Assembly: GCF_014636235.1 (NCBI RefSeq) | Contig: NZ_BMDZ01000011.1 | Span: 1-64,000, forward strand | DNA: 64,000 nucleotides | Origin: Tistrella bauzanensis | GTDB taxonomy: Bacteria; Pseudomonadota; Alphaproteobacteria; Tistrellales; Tistrellaceae | Direction: 5' to 3' | Part shown: positions 48,018-57,074 of the stretch, piece after piece | Layout of the letters: the number at the start of each line of letters is the position of its first letter | Numbering within the stretch: position 1 is the first letter of the stretch | Translations under genes and position numbers: made by a program | Notes under the pieces: model-generated | The model's database searches: none | Told to the model about the DNA's origin: nothing | Seen by the model: only the letters and a program-made list of their open reading frames with translations

Positions 48018-48051
48018 CGTGGCAAAGGGCCACAAGGGCGGCTTTGCCACG
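48018..48051. terminator. hairpin between convergent Lrp and glyoxalase-related genes
   Basis: CGTGGCAAAG (48018-48027) and CTTTGCCACG (48042-48051) form a perfect 10-bp stem with a 14-nt loop in the 42-bp gap between convergent genes. No T-run on either strand. Confidence 0.5.
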
Positions 48052-48055
48052 GCGG

Positions 48056-48487
48056 TCAGGATGCCGCCTTCTCCACGATCAGATGGGGCATGCCATCCGA
48101 GGTCTTGCGGTGACTGCGACCGGTCGTGTCCACGGTGCCGCGGATGCGGTGGCGCCAGTTCGAGAAGCTTTCGAACCGAACGGTGTCGACCGGCCGGTCG
48201 AGCCTGATCTCCACCTGGCGATGGCGCGCGCCTCCTGAGAGGCCGACGACCTCACCACTATAGACCTGCCCCAGATAGCGCCCCGCCACCCGATCGCCCA
48301 GGGCGAGGCCCGATCGGGTGCCTCGCCGGGCAAGACGGGCGTGGAGCGTATTCCAGTCCCGCGCTCCGTGCTGCCGGGCAACGAGTTCAAGGGCCCGGGC
48401 ATGGCTGACGATCATGTTCCCGGATCTGAGTGCCTGCCGCAGCGCCCTGGCCTGGGCTTTGACGGCATCGAGTGACGGCTGTGTCAT
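48056..48487 (-). CDS. glyoxalase-related small protein
   Basis: A 143-aa cytoplasmic protein. The N-terminal 55 residues (SLDAVKAQARALRQAL ... SHARALELVARQHGARDWNTLHARL) are the helical domain seen in proteins annotated as glyoxalase superfamily members. The rest forms a basic beta-rich segment (GDRVAGRYLGQVYSGEVVGL, RLDRPVDTVRFESF, HRIRGTVDTTGRSHRKTSDG) that I do not recognise as a glyoxalase fold. It overlaps the MATE gene by four bases (ATGA), so the two are made together. Function unknown. Confidence 0.75.
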   Translation of the reverse strand: MTQPSLDAVKAQARALRQALRSGNMIVSHARALELVARQHGARDWNTLHARLARRGTRSGLALGDRVAGRYLGQVYSGEVVGLSGGARHRQVEIRLDRPVDTVRFESFSNWRHRIRGTVDTTGRSHRKTSDGMPHLIVEKAAS

Positions 48488-49884
48488 GCGACCTCCTTCG
48501 CCTGCGGCGCCAACGGGGCGGTATCGGGCACGCGGAACCAAAAGATGATTGTGAGGGCCAGAGCAAACAGAACGGCATCCGCCACTGGAAAGGCGAACCA
48601 CAGTCCCCGCGCGCCGAAGGCCGCATTCAGGGCCACGATCAGCGCCGGCGTCAGAATCCAGGGCTTGGCCAGGGTCAACACCGCGGTGCGCGAGGGATAC
48701 CCCATCGCCTGGAAATGCATGGCCATCACGAGGATCGGCCCGGTGATGGCATAGAGCGCGGTCATCGGGCGCATGATCGCGCCAACGGCGGTGGCGATCG
48801 CGGGATCGGTTGAAAACAGCGCGCCCAGCGTCCCGCCCGCGAACATGCCGGCCAGGGCGACACTCAGACACCAGAGGAACGCGCTGGCCATGGCCAACCG
48901 CAGGGCCGCGCGCGCCCGGTCCACGCGGCCCGCGCCGACATTGTTGCCGGTGATGCTCTGGGTGGACAGCGCGATCGCCATCTGCGGCAGGAAGGCCAGC
49001 CCCAGCATGCGCGTCACCACGCCATAGGCCGCGACACAGGTGGCCTGATCCGCGCCGTCGGCGTCGGTGCCGATGGCGACGAGCACGGTGCTGACCACCA
49101 GGGCCATCCCGATGAAGCTCAGGCTGAGGGGCAGACCCAGCGCGAGGATCTGTCGCCACCCGGACAACCAGTTGTCGCGCAACAGGGCCGCCAGCGGCAG
49201 CAGGCTGGAGCTGCGTCCGCGCACCGCCACGAGAAGTGACAGGCCAAGCGCCTGCGCGGCAACGGTGCCGGCCGCGGATCCGGCGACCCCAAGGTCGAGA
49301 CACACGATCGCTGTATAGTTCGCCGCAATATTCAGCAGGTTGACAAGCACCGAAAGCAGCGCGATCAGCCCGGCCCGCCCCTCGTTGCGCAAGGCATCGG
49401 CATGCAGTCCCAGGCCGAACTGCACAGGCGCGCCCAGGATCAGGATCAGCAGATAGTCCCGCGCGGGCGCCGCGACAGCCGGGTTCCCACCAGCCAGAAA
49501 CGAAATGGTGGCGGGGCCGATGGTCAACGCCGCCAGGATCAGGACGACACTCAATGCGAGAGCCAGCCCGTGCGCGCCGGCGAAGACGGCGCTCGCCCGG
49601 GTCCGCGATCCCGCGCCAAGATGCCGGGCCAGCAGGCTCGACATGCCGCCACCCGCCAGCGCGGTCAACGCGGTCAGCAGCATGACGACGGGAAATGCCA
49701 GGCTGACGGCGGCAAGAGCGTCGGCGCCGATGAGACGCCCGACAAAGATCCCGTCGACCACGTTCAGCAGACCGCCCGTCGACATGACCACCACCATGGG
49801 CAAGGCGTTGGACAGGAATAATCGTCCGATGGGTCGCGTCAGAAAGGGGTTTTCAACGGCATTGGCAGCCCGTCCGACAGACAT
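48484..49884 (-). CDS. MATE-family efflux transporter
   Basis: A 466-aa multidrug and toxin extrusion pump with 12 membrane helices, cation-driven. Features: NALPMVVVMSTGGLLNVVDGIFVGRLIGADALAA (helix 1-2), LADALRNEG-type HADALRNEGRAGLIAL, and in the second half SQSITGNNVGAGRVDRARAALR, a MATE hallmark repeated between halves. AGGAG with good spacing precedes the ATG. A 15-bp dyad lies about 125 bases upstream. It is coupled to the glyoxalase-related gene. Confidence 0.92.
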   Translation of the reverse strand: MSVGRAANAVENPFLTRPIGRLFLSNALPMVVVMSTGGLLNVVDGIFVGRLIGADALAAVSLAFPVVMLLTALTALAGGGMSSLLARHLGAGSRTRASAVFAGAHGLALALSVVLILAALTIGPATISFLAGGNPAVAAPARDYLLILILGAPVQFGLGLHADALRNEGRAGLIALLSVLVNLLNIAANYTAIVCLDLGVAGSAAGTVAAQALGLSLLVAVRGRSSSLLPLAALLRDNWLSGWRQILALGLPLSLSFIGMALVVSTVLVAIGTDADGADQATCVAAYGVVTRMLGLAFLPQMAIALSTQSITGNNVGAGRVDRARAALRLAMASAFLWCLSVALAGMFAGGTLGALFSTDPAIATAVGAIMRPMTALYAITGPILVMAMHFQAMGYPSRTAVLTLAKPWILTPALIVALNAAFGARGLWFAFPVADAVLFALALTIIFWFRVPDTAPLAPQAKEVA

Positions 49885-50184
49885 CGCTCACTCCTCCGGA
49901 GAGGCATCTCGATGAGGGAGGGGGCCTGCATTGCCCACCTGCGAAATGCATCGAGGGTGAGATATCGTCGTGATCCGGGCTTCACCGTGACAGGAGTCCG
50001 CAGGCGGCAGGTGCCCGGCACCTTGCGGTGTCGATACAAGGAACCCACTCTCAAGGCAACATGGGAAATGGGGGCCACCTCAGTTTCCCGTCCTGACATG
50101 CCGCCGGGCCGACGGCCTGGCTCCGGCCGTCACGGCTGGACCGCCCGGCATTCACCCGACCCCGCCCGCTCAGCCACGCCCCAC
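49885..50184. promoter_or_regulatory. MATE upstream region with dyad
   Basis: This 300-bp gap carries no gene I can support. A perfect dyad AGGTGC-CCG-GCACCT lies at 50009-50023, about 125 bases before the MATE start on the minus strand, and could be a regulator site. The MATE ribosome site GGAGGAG is at its 3' edge. No clear promoter boxes or terminator are visible. Confidence 0.45.
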
Positions 50185-50874
50185 TCAGCCACGCCCGGTC
50201 AGATGCCGGTTCAGCCGCCGTTCCACCAGCGCGAACACCCGGGTCAGCACCAGGGTGATGACCAGATAGATCACGCCGGCCGCCAGGAACAATTCGGTCA
50301 CGGCGAAGGTGCGTGAAATCAGCGTGCGGGTGACACCCATCAGATCCAGGATGGTGATGGTGCTGGCCAGCGCGCTGGCCTTGATCATCAGGATCACCTC
50401 GTTGCCATAGGCGGGAAAGCCATAGCGTACCGCGATCGGCATGATGATCCGCCGGAAGGTCAGCGCCCGGCTCATGCCCAGCGCCTGTGCCGCCTCGATC
50501 TGGCCGCGCGGCACCGCCTGAATCGCGCCGCGCAGGATCTCGGCGGTATAGCCGCTGGTGTTCAGCGCAAAGGCGATGATGGCGCACCAGTATGGCTCGC
50601 GCAGGATCGGCCACAGCATGCTGCTGCGCACGAAAGTGAACTGCGACAGGCCGTAATAGATCAGGAACAGCTGCACCAGCAGCGGCGTGCCGCGGAAGAA
50701 GAAGATATAGCCGCGCCCGGTCCAGGCCAGCAGCGGATTGCGCGAGACCCGCGCCATCGCCACCACCAGCGCCAGCGCCGCCCCCACCACCAGGGCCAGC
50801 GCCACCAGTTCCAGCGTGGTCCACAGCCCGCCGAGCAGCCGTTCCCAGTTGTCGAAGATGACCTGCCAGCGCAT
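50185..50874 (-). CDS. amino acid ABC permease (HisM-like)
   Basis: A 229-aa inner-membrane permease of the polar amino acid (PAAT) family with five helices. TLELVALALVVGAALAL, the periplasmic FFRGTPLLVQLFLIYYGL, and the ATPase-docking EAA loop EAAQALGMSRALTFRRIIMPIAVR are all typical. It follows the HisQ-like gene by 3 bases and is last in the cluster. Likely substrate: a basic amino acid such as lysine, arginine, ornithine or histidine, judged from the binding protein family. Confidence 0.92.
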   Translation of the reverse strand: MRWQVIFDNWERLLGGLWTTLELVALALVVGAALALVVAMARVSRNPLLAWTGRGYIFFFRGTPLLVQLFLIYYGLSQFTFVRSSMLWPILREPYWCAIIAFALNTSGYTAEILRGAIQAVPRGQIEAAQALGMSRALTFRRIIMPIAVRYGFPAYGNEVILMIKASALASTITILDLMGVTRTLISRTFAVTELFLAAGVIYLVITLVLTRVFALVERRLNRHLTGRG

Positions 50875-50877
50875 CGG

Positions 50878-51597
50878 TCAGGCCCTCCCGGCTTTGGGCA
50901 CACCACCCGGCCGGCGGCCGGTGCCCCGCGCCGCCCAGTATTCCAGGCGCGCGATGCCGATCTCGGCGATCAGGGTGAAGAACAGATAGATCAGCGCCGC
51001 CGCGAAGAAGAAGGTGAACGGCTCACGCGTCGCACCCGCCGCGACATGGGCCTTGCGCATCAGCTCGTCCAGGGCCACCACCGACACCAGCGAGGTGTCT
51101 TTCATCATCACCAGCAGCAGATTGCCCAGTCCCGGCAGGGCCAGCCGCCAGACCTGCGGCAGCACGATGCGCCGGAAGGCGAGCGCCGGGCTCATCCCCA
51201 GCGCGCGCGCCGCCTCGATCTGGCCTTTGGGCAGGGCGCCCAGCGCGCCGCGCAACACCTCGGTCGCATAGGCGCCATAGGCGAGACCCAGCGCGGTGAC
51301 ACCGGCCACGAACGGGCCGATGGTCACCTGGGCGTCGCTGCCGGTCATCGCCAGCACATTGTTGACCAGCACCGGCAGGGCAAAGAACACGAACAGCACC
51401 ACCAGCAGTTCAGGGATGCCCCGGATGATGGTGGTATAGGCTTGGCCGATGCCGCGCAGCACCCGCGACCGGCTGGATTTCGCCAGCGCGCCGGCCATGC
51501 CGAGCAGCAGGCCAAGCGCCAGCGACGGCGGGATCAGAGCAAGGGTGATCAACGCACCCTCGATCAGCAGCCCGCCATAGCCTTTGAAATCGAACAT
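50878..51597 (-). CDS. amino acid ABC permease (HisQ-like)
   Basis: A 239-aa PAAT permease: GYGGLLIEGALITLALIPPSLALG at the N-terminus, IIRGIPELLVVLFVFFALP, and the EAA loop EAARALGMSPALAFRRIVLPQVWR. MKDTSLVSVVALDELM is the usual helix 4-5 motif. Forms the membrane heterodimer with the HisM-like subunit. It starts 69 bases after the binding-protein gene. Confidence 0.92.
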   Translation of the reverse strand: MFDFKGYGGLLIEGALITLALIPPSLALGLLLGMAGALAKSSRSRVLRGIGQAYTTIIRGIPELLVVLFVFFALPVLVNNVLAMTGSDAQVTIGPFVAGVTALGLAYGAYATEVLRGALGALPKGQIEAARALGMSPALAFRRIVLPQVWRLALPGLGNLLLVMMKDTSLVSVVALDELMRKAHVAAGATREPFTFFFAAALIYLFFTLIAEIGIARLEYWAARGTGRRPGGVPKAGRA

Positions 51598-51666
51598 CAG
51601 ATGGCGACCGTCGGTTGGCAGCGGTCAGGAGTCGCGCCAATGGCACACCCCCCGACCGCGCGTGGA

Positions 51667-52440
51667 TCACTCGCCATAGATATCGAAGTTGAACCATTTG
51701 TCGTTGATGGTCTTGAACGTGCCGTCGGCGCGGATGGCGGCGATCGCCTCGTTGAACTTCGCCACCAGATCGTCATTGCCCTTGCGGACCGCGACCCCGA
51801 TGCCCTCGCCATACCATTTCGGATCGGCGACCGGCCCCGCGACGAAATGATATCCCTGTCCGTCCGGGGTCTTCAGCCAGTCGCCCAGAACCGGCTGATC
51901 GGCCAGGGTCAGATCGGCCCGCCCCGCCGCCAGGTCCAGATTGGCCTGATCCTGTGTGTCGTAAAGCCGGATATCGCTATCCTTGTAGTTGTCTTCCAGG
52001 AAGGTGACATGGGTGGTCGAGCGCTGGACCGCGATCACCTTGCCAGCCAGCGCCTTGGGCGACACATCATCATAGGTCTTGTCCTTCGGCGCCACGAACT
52101 GCCCGGCCGACAGAGCGTACTTGTCCGAGAAATCCACCGACTGCTTGCGTTCGTCGGTGATCGACATCGCCGAGATGATCGCATCGTACTTGTTGGCAAG
52201 CAGCCCCGGAATGATGCCGTCCCAATCCTGGGTGATGAGCTCGCAATCAGCCTGCATCTTCTCACAGAGCGCATTGGTGATATCGACGTCGAACCCGTCG
52301 AGCTTGCCCTGATCGTTGACGAAATTGAACGGAGGATAGGCCCCTTCGTTGGCGATGCGGATTTTGGTCATCTCGGCGGCCGCGGCGGCGCCGGAGGCCA
52401 GCCCCAGGCCAATGACGGCTGCGGTCAGGATGCGGAACAT
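51667..52440 (-). CDS. amino acid ABC binding protein (HisJ/ArgT-like)
   Basis: Periplasmic binding protein, SBP family 3, 257 aa. Signal peptide residues 1-21 (ILTAAVIGLGLASGAAAAAE). The mature protein starts KIRIANEGAYPPFNFVNDQGKLDGFDVDI, a family signature (first 29 residues), and contains the disulphide-type pair CEKMQADCELI, which is shared with HisJ and ArgT and favours a basic amino acid ligand. YGEGIGVAVRKGNDDLVAKFNEAI is also typical. No clear ribosome site precedes the ATG at 52440. Confidence 0.92.
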   Translation of the reverse strand: MFRILTAAVIGLGLASGAAAAAEMTKIRIANEGAYPPFNFVNDQGKLDGFDVDITNALCEKMQADCELITQDWDGIIPGLLANKYDAIISAMSITDERKQSVDFSDKYALSAGQFVAPKDKTYDDVSPKALAGKVIAVQRSTTHVTFLEDNYKDSDIRLYDTQDQANLDLAAGRADLTLADQPVLGDWLKTPDGQGYHFVAGPVADPKWYGEGIGVAVRKGNDDLVAKFNEAIAAIRADGTFKTINDKWFNFDIYGE

Positions 52441-52666
52441 GCCCACGTGTCGGTCTCCCTCAAGGTCGATGACGCCCATGCCCGCGGAACGCCGGGGTCA
52501 CGAACCGGCGCCGGCTCCCCCGAACCGGCACTTGGTCCCCCCTGTCGCGTCGGCTGCCGCGCATGCGGCACCATTGGCGCGTTCCGGGCACGGCGATGTT
52601 ACGCCTTAGTAAACCCGCGAGGCGAGGGGCTGTTCAACGACAAAACGTCATCGACCGTCACGGCGA

Positions 52667-53188
52667 TCACGGCATCGCCCGCCGCGGCATGTTGCCGATC
52701 AGCGGCCGGCCGCCATTGCGCATCGAAAAACTGTCGGCGTCTTCGATCTTGGGCGGCTCGGCAGCCAGCACCGCCATCACCCGGCGCCAGGCATCGGCCG
52801 CCCCCTCGCCCGCGGCCTGGAAGGCACTGTCGAGATAGGCGGTCTGAAGCGCCGAGAGCCGCGCCTCCAATGCCGCGCCCTCCGGGTTCAGGGTCACGTT
52901 CAGCATCCGCCGGTTCGACGGCACCGGGCTCAACGCCACCAGATTCTGGTCGAGCAACTGGCGCATCGGACGGTGCAGCGCCTGGCGGGACACTTTCAGC
53001 TTGTCGAGCAGGTCGGTCAGGGTCATGTCCGGGCCACCATGCGCCACAAAGAACAGGATCCGGTGATGCGACCGGTTCAAGCCGCGTTCAGCCAGGATGC
53101 GGTCCGGCTCCTCGATCAGAAATCGGAACGCGAAGTGAAACAGCTCCAGGTCATGCTGGTTGGCCGCGTCCTCGGAAGGCACCATCAT
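52667..53188 (-). CDS. MarR-family regulator inside the amino acid ABC cluster
   Basis: A 173-aa winged-helix regulator: LNRSHHRILFFVAHGGPDMTLTDLLDKLKVSRQALHRPMRQL (recognition region, residues 37-80, given as span) and the wing SNRRMLNVTLNPEGAAL. It sits between the ATPase and binding-protein genes of the transporter, all on one strand, so it is probably its regulator. A GGGGGAG site lies 10-13 bases before two adjacent ATG codons. Ligand unknown. Confidence 0.85.
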   Translation of the reverse strand: MMVPSEDAANQHDLELFHFAFRFLIEEPDRILAERGLNRSHHRILFFVAHGGPDMTLTDLLDKLKVSRQALHRPMRQLLDQNLVALSPVPSNRRMLNVTLNPEGAALEARLSALQTAYLDSAFQAAGEGAADAWRRVMAVLAAEPPKIEDADSFSMRNGGRPLIGNMPRRAMP

Positions 53189-53356
53189 CGTCTCAATCTC
53201 CCCCTGCCGATCGTCGGTTTTTTTTGGGCCAGCTATCCGCTTCTTGAAGAGCGAAAGTCCAGCGCGTTATCGTAGCACGCGCTACGTGATCAGTTTTCAA
53301 CGAATACATGCAGGATAACATCGAATGGCGCCGCGGCGGAACTGCCCGTCCCCGGC

Positions 53357-54151
53357 TCAGTGCAACCGACTGGCAAGAAACTGCCGGCATCGGTCGCTGA
53401 CCGGGTTCTCGAACACCTGCGACGGTGGACCATCCTCGGCGATCACGCCCTGGTCGAAGAACGCAACCCGGCTCGAGACCTCCCGCGCGAAGCCCATTTC
53501 ATGGGTCACGATCAGCATGGTGCGGCCTTCTTCGGCAAGCCCGCGGATCACCCGCAGCACCTCACCGACCAGTTCAGGGTCCAGTGCCGAGGTCGGCTCG
53601 TCGAACAGCATCACCCGGGGGTCCATGGCCAGCGCCCGGGCAATTGCCGCCCGCTGCTGCTGCCCGCCCGACAATTCCGCCGGATAATGATCGCGTTTGT
53701 CGCCGATGCCGACCTTGTCCAGCAGCTTGCGCGCCGTGTCCACCGCCTCGGCCCGCGGCCGGCGCAGCACATGGATCGGCGCCTCCGTCAGGTTTTCCAG
53801 CACGGTCAGGTGCGGCCACAGGTTGAAGCTCTGGAACACCATGCCCAGGCGCGCGCGGATACGGTCGAGCTGGCGCGGATCCTGCGGCTCCATGCCGCCA
53901 CCCCGCCGGGGCTTCAGACGGATCGGCTCCCCATCCACCCGCACCTCACCGGCATCCGGCATTTCCAGCATGTTGATACAGCGCAGGAACGTGCTCTTGC
54001 CCGATCCGCTGCTGCCGATGATCGAAATCACATCGCCTTCGGCCGCCTGAAGTGACACCCCCTTCACGACCTCCAGATCGCCGAACCGTTTATGAAGGCG
54101 CTCCACCTCCAGTGCCCATTGTGCCCGTCCTGCTGCCTCCGACTGCGTCAT
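53357..54151 (-). CDS. amino acid ABC ATPase (HisP-like)
   Basis: A 264-aa PAAT ATPase. Walker [11 protein letters not shown] (about residue 45), [19 protein letters not shown]-loop [17 protein letters not shown], signature [19 protein letters not shown], Walker [21 protein letters not shown], and H-loop [11 protein letters not shown]. It is the first gene of the cluster, 168 bases upstream of the MarR gene. Together with the binding protein and two permeases it makes a full importer. Confidence 0.94.
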   Translation of the reverse strand: MTQSEAAGRAQWALEVERLHKRFGDLEVVKGVSLQAAEGDVISIIGSSGSGKSTFLRCINMLEMPDAGEVRVDGEPIRLKPRRGGGMEPQDPRQLDRIRARLGMVFQSFNLWPHLTVLENLTEAPIHVLRRPRAEAVDTARKLLDKVGIGDKRDHYPAELSGGQQQRAAIARALAMDPRVMLFDEPTSALDPELVGEVLRVIRGLAEEGRTMLIVTHEMGFAREVSSRVAFFDQGVIAEDGPPSQVFENPVSDRCRQFLASRLH

Positions 54152-54175
54152 GCGGCCCCCTCGCTGCCAGCATAA

Positions 54176-54210
54176 ACCGGTGCCATCCCACCCCAACAGG
54201 CGGCACCGGT
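54176..54210 (-). terminator. hairpin after the ccm cluster
   Basis: ACCGGTGCC (54176-54184) and GGCACCGGT (54202-54210) form a perfect 9-bp stem with a 17-nt loop. On the minus strand TTTATG follows. It lies 84 bases after the ccmI stop and could end the ccm transcript. Confidence 0.5.
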
Positions 54211-54293
54211 CGTTTCAAGACAGGATTATGACGGCCCCGGCTGCGTATGGGAACCGGCCGATCGGCCGGGCTGTCATCAGGCGGCGGTCATCC

Positions 54294-55724
54294 TCAATCG
54301 CTCGATGGCTCCGGTGCCGGCAGTGCCGATAGCTGCCGCTCGACGGCGGCCCGGTCGGGGCTGTCGGCCGGCAGGCGGTCCAGCAGGCGCTGCCAAAGAT
54401 CCCGGGCCGCGGCCGGCTCGCCATCGCGCAGATGGACCTGCCCACCCAGCCACAATGCCATCTCGTGATCGGGCGCCATGTCCAGCGCGCGCTTGCGGGC
54501 ATCGCGTGCCGCCGCCGGGATCCTGGGGTCCATCGCGGCATCATCCGCCGGTTCCAGCCGGGCCTGCATCAGTGCCAGCTGGATATCCATCACCCGCGGA
54601 TTGGCCTCGGCGCCGCGCACCAGGGCCGCGCGGCTCGCCGCCGGATCGCCCAGCACCGCATAGGATCGTGCCAGCCGCAGCCAGCCTTCCGGGTCTTCCG
54701 GCGCATCGGACAGCCGGGCCGCCAGCCCCTCGACCATGCCGCGGATCATCTCGGCCTGTGCCGGCGGCACGGCCATGCCCTCGCCACGGCCCCCGGCGGT
54801 GGCGGTGCCATCACCCTCCTGCCACGCCTCGGGCATCAGCCCGGCCAGCGGCCGGCCCAGATCGCCGGCGGCGCGGCGGATCTGGCGTTCAAGCTCGGGC
54901 CGCCAGGGGGCATTGGCGGGGGTGTCGGCGGCGAGCGCCACCCAGCGTTCCAGCGCCGCCTCGATCCGTCCGCCCTGGGCGTCGGCCAGTCCCAGATAAT
55001 AGCGCGCCGCCGCATTGTCGGGATCGATCGAGACCGCGCGTTCGAACAGCACACGGGCATGTTCGTCCACCTGCCCGCCCACCGCGATCACCTCGGCGGC
55101 GGCGGCGCTGGTCAGCAGATCGACATCGTCAGGGGTCAGCGCCAGGGCGCGGGCGAAGGCGCGTGCCGCCTCATCATGGCGGCCAAGGCTGGTCAGCGAC
55201 CGGCCAAGCAGGGTCCAGCCGCGCGGATCCTCGCTGTCGGCAGTCTCAAGACGGGTCGACAATTCCTCGGCCAGCCGCGCCAGATCGGCATCGCTGCCGG
55301 CCGCCGCAACCGGGCGGGCACCGGCCGGCTGGTCTGGCAGGCCCGGATTGCCGATCCGGACATACAGGCCGACCGCGACCAGCGGCACCACCACGATCAG
55401 AATTGCCGACAACCGGTTGGCGCGGCGGCGCTCCTTCGAGCCCGAGGCGACATGATGGGGCTGCGCACCACGCGCGCCATCCGCCGCCAGCAACCGGCGC
55501 TGGATCTCCAGCCGGGCGGCGATGGCCTCCTCGGCGGTCAGCCGGCCCGATGCAAGCTCGCGCTCCACCTCGGCAAGCTGGTCTCGATAGATCGCGATAT
55601 CGCCCAGCCGGGCCGCACCGCGCTCACGCGCACGCCCCTTCAGCACCGGCAGCAGAAGCACGGTCAGGCAGATCAGGGTGGCAAGCGCGATCGCCGCCCA
55701 GAACCAGATGCCGGATATCATCAA
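54294..55724 (-). CDS. ccmI: CcmI cytochrome c biogenesis TPR protein
   Basis: Apocytochrome c chaperone of system I, binding the C-terminus of apocytochrome and handing it to CcmF/CcmH. The 476-aa protein has a first helix (WFWAAIALATLICLTVLLLPVL), the cytoplasmic leucine-zipper-like loop (IYRDQLAEVERELASGRLTAEEAIAAR), a second helix (ILIVVVPLVAVGLYV, about 108-122) and a periplasmic TPR domain (LLGRSLTSLGRHDEAARAFARALALTPDD, about 165-195, and later repeats). The ATG overlaps the ccmH stop (ATGA). Last gene of the cluster. Confidence 0.92.
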   Translation of the reverse strand: MMISGIWFWAAIALATLICLTVLLLPVLKGRARERGAARLGDIAIYRDQLAEVERELASGRLTAEEAIAARLEIQRRLLAADGARGAQPHHVASGSKERRRANRLSAILIVVVPLVAVGLYVRIGNPGLPDQPAGARPVAAAGSDADLARLAEELSTRLETADSEDPRGWTLLGRSLTSLGRHDEAARAFARALALTPDDVDLLTSAAAAEVIAVGGQVDEHARVLFERAVSIDPDNAAARYYLGLADAQGGRIEAALERWVALAADTPANAPWRPELERQIRRAAGDLGRPLAGLMPEAWQEGDGTATAGGRGEGMAVPPAQAEMIRGMVEGLAARLSDAPEDPEGWLRLARSYAVLGDPAASRAALVRGAEANPRVMDIQLALMQARLEPADDAAMDPRIPAAARDARKRALDMAPDHEMALWLGGQVHLRDGEPAAARDLWQRLLDRLPADSPDRAAVERQLSALPAPEPSSD

Positions 55725-56530
55725 CGGGGCTCTCTATCCTCAGGCGTATCGTCACGACCGGCGGGTTCGTCGGCGGCGGCGGGCTTGTCGGCAACCGGTT
55801 CCTCATCCACGGCGGGCACATCGTCGACAGGCGCGGCGTCGACGGGCGCGTCGGTCAGGGGCGCATCGACCACGTCCACGTCCCTGGCGGAGGCGTCACC
55901 CGCGGCCGGCAGGTCCGCCGGAACCGGCGTGCCATCATCCATCAGCCGGGCCAGTCGCCAGGCCTCGTCGTCATCCAGCGGCCGTGCAAAGCCATCCTCG
56001 GCCGCCTTGGCCGCATAAGCGCGGCGCTGGCGGCGGATGAAGGCGATCACGATCACCGCACCGGCCAGCAGCACCAGCGCCGGCGCCGCCCACAGCAGAT
56101 AGGTGGTGGGCTTCACCGGCGGGCGCATCAGCACCCAGTCGCCATACCGCTCCACCATGAATGCCAGGATCTGATCGCGGCTGCGGCCCTCGGCCACCTG
56201 CTCGCGCACGATCTGGCGCAGGTCGCGGGCAAGTTCGGCGTTGCTGTCCTCGATCGACTGGTTCTGGCAGACCAGACAGCGCAGTTCCTTGGAAATCTCG
56301 CGCGCCCGACGCTCTTCGGCCGGATCGGCCAGCGGTGCCTCGGGTCGGCTCAACGGCCCCGGCGCCACACTGCCCGGCGCCGGCATCGCCTGGGGCACGC
56401 GCGGCGAGGGCGCATCGGTCTGCTGGGCCAGCGCCACCGGGCTGGCGGCCGGCAGCAGCACCGGGGCCGCCAACAGGGCGGCGACGCAAACGATCAAGAC
56501 GCGGTACCGCCTGTGGCCCACCCCGCTCAT
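55721..56530 (-). CDS. ccmH: CcmH apocytochrome c thiol oxidoreductase
   Basis: Membrane-anchored periplasmic thiol-disulphide protein that keeps apocytochrome c cysteines reduced before heme attachment. Signal peptide VLIVCVAALLAAPVLLPAASPVA (about residues 11-33). The active site is LRCLVCQNQSIEDSN (about 83-97), the CcmH signature. A C-terminal helix (TTYLLWAAPALVLLAGAVIVIA) anchors it. After it comes an acidic Asp/Ala/Pro-rich tail of about 80 residues that is longer than usual. Length 269 aa. The start overlaps ccmG by four bases. Confidence 0.93.
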   Translation of the reverse strand: MSGVGHRRYRVLIVCVAALLAAPVLLPAASPVALAQQTDAPSPRVPQAMPAPGSVAPGPLSRPEAPLADPAEERRAREISKELRCLVCQNQSIEDSNAELARDLRQIVREQVAEGRSRDQILAFMVERYGDWVLMRPPVKPTTYLLWAAPALVLLAGAVIVIAFIRRQRRAYAAKAAEDGFARPLDDDEAWRLARLMDDGTPVPADLPAAGDASARDVDVVDAPLTDAPVDAAPVDDVPAVDEEPVADKPAAADEPAGRDDTPEDREPR

Positions 56531-57063
56531 TCCGCCGCCTCGCGCAGCAATGGCCGGATACGCGTCTCCAGCGCCTCGGCGGTCAGCACCCCGATATGCT
56601 GGGCGATGATATGCCCGCGACCATCGATGACGAAGGTCTCGGGCACGCCCGAGATGCCGAATTCGATGCCGGTGCGGCCATCCAGATCGGCGCCGATCTG
56701 CGCGTAAGGGTCGCCGTGACGATCCAGCCAGCGCCGGGCATCCTCGGGCCGGTCCTTGTAATTCACGCCCACGATCCGCACGCCGTCCTCCCGCGCCATC
56801 TTCATCAGCTGCGGGTGTTCCGCCAGGCAGGGCACACACCACGAGGCAAAGAAATTCACCAGCACCGGCCGGCCGTCGGCCAGATCCGCGGCCGCGAGGC
56901 CCTCATCGCGGCCCTCGATCGGCGGCAGGTCGAAGGCCGGCACCGGCTTGTCGATCCGCCCCGACGGCACCGCGCGCGGGTCGAGCTCCAATCCGGTCAT
57001 GAACACGGCCGCCAGGGCCACGAACACCAGCACCGGCAGCACATAGATCAGGCGTCGCAGCAT
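56527..57063 (-). CDS. ccmG: CcmG/DsbE thioredoxin
   Basis: Periplasmic thioredoxin-like reductase supplying electrons to apocytochrome c via CcmH. An N-terminal membrane anchor (LIYVLPVLVFVALAAVFMTGL) precedes the thioredoxin fold with active site FFASWCVPCLAEHP, the GVNYKDRPEDARRWL insertion typical of CcmG, and the cis-Pro GVPETFVID. Length 178 aa. Between ccmF (11-bp gap) and ccmH (ATGA overlap). Confidence 0.95.
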   Translation of the reverse strand: MLRRLIYVLPVLVFVALAAVFMTGLELDPRAVPSGRIDKPVPAFDLPPIEGRDEGLAAADLADGRPVLVNFFASWCVPCLAEHPQLMKMAREDGVRIVGVNYKDRPEDARRWLDRHGDPYAQIGADLDGRTGIEFGISGVPETFVIDGRGHIIAQHIGVLTAEALETRIRPLLREAAE

Positions 57064-57074
57064 CTGTCAGCAGC

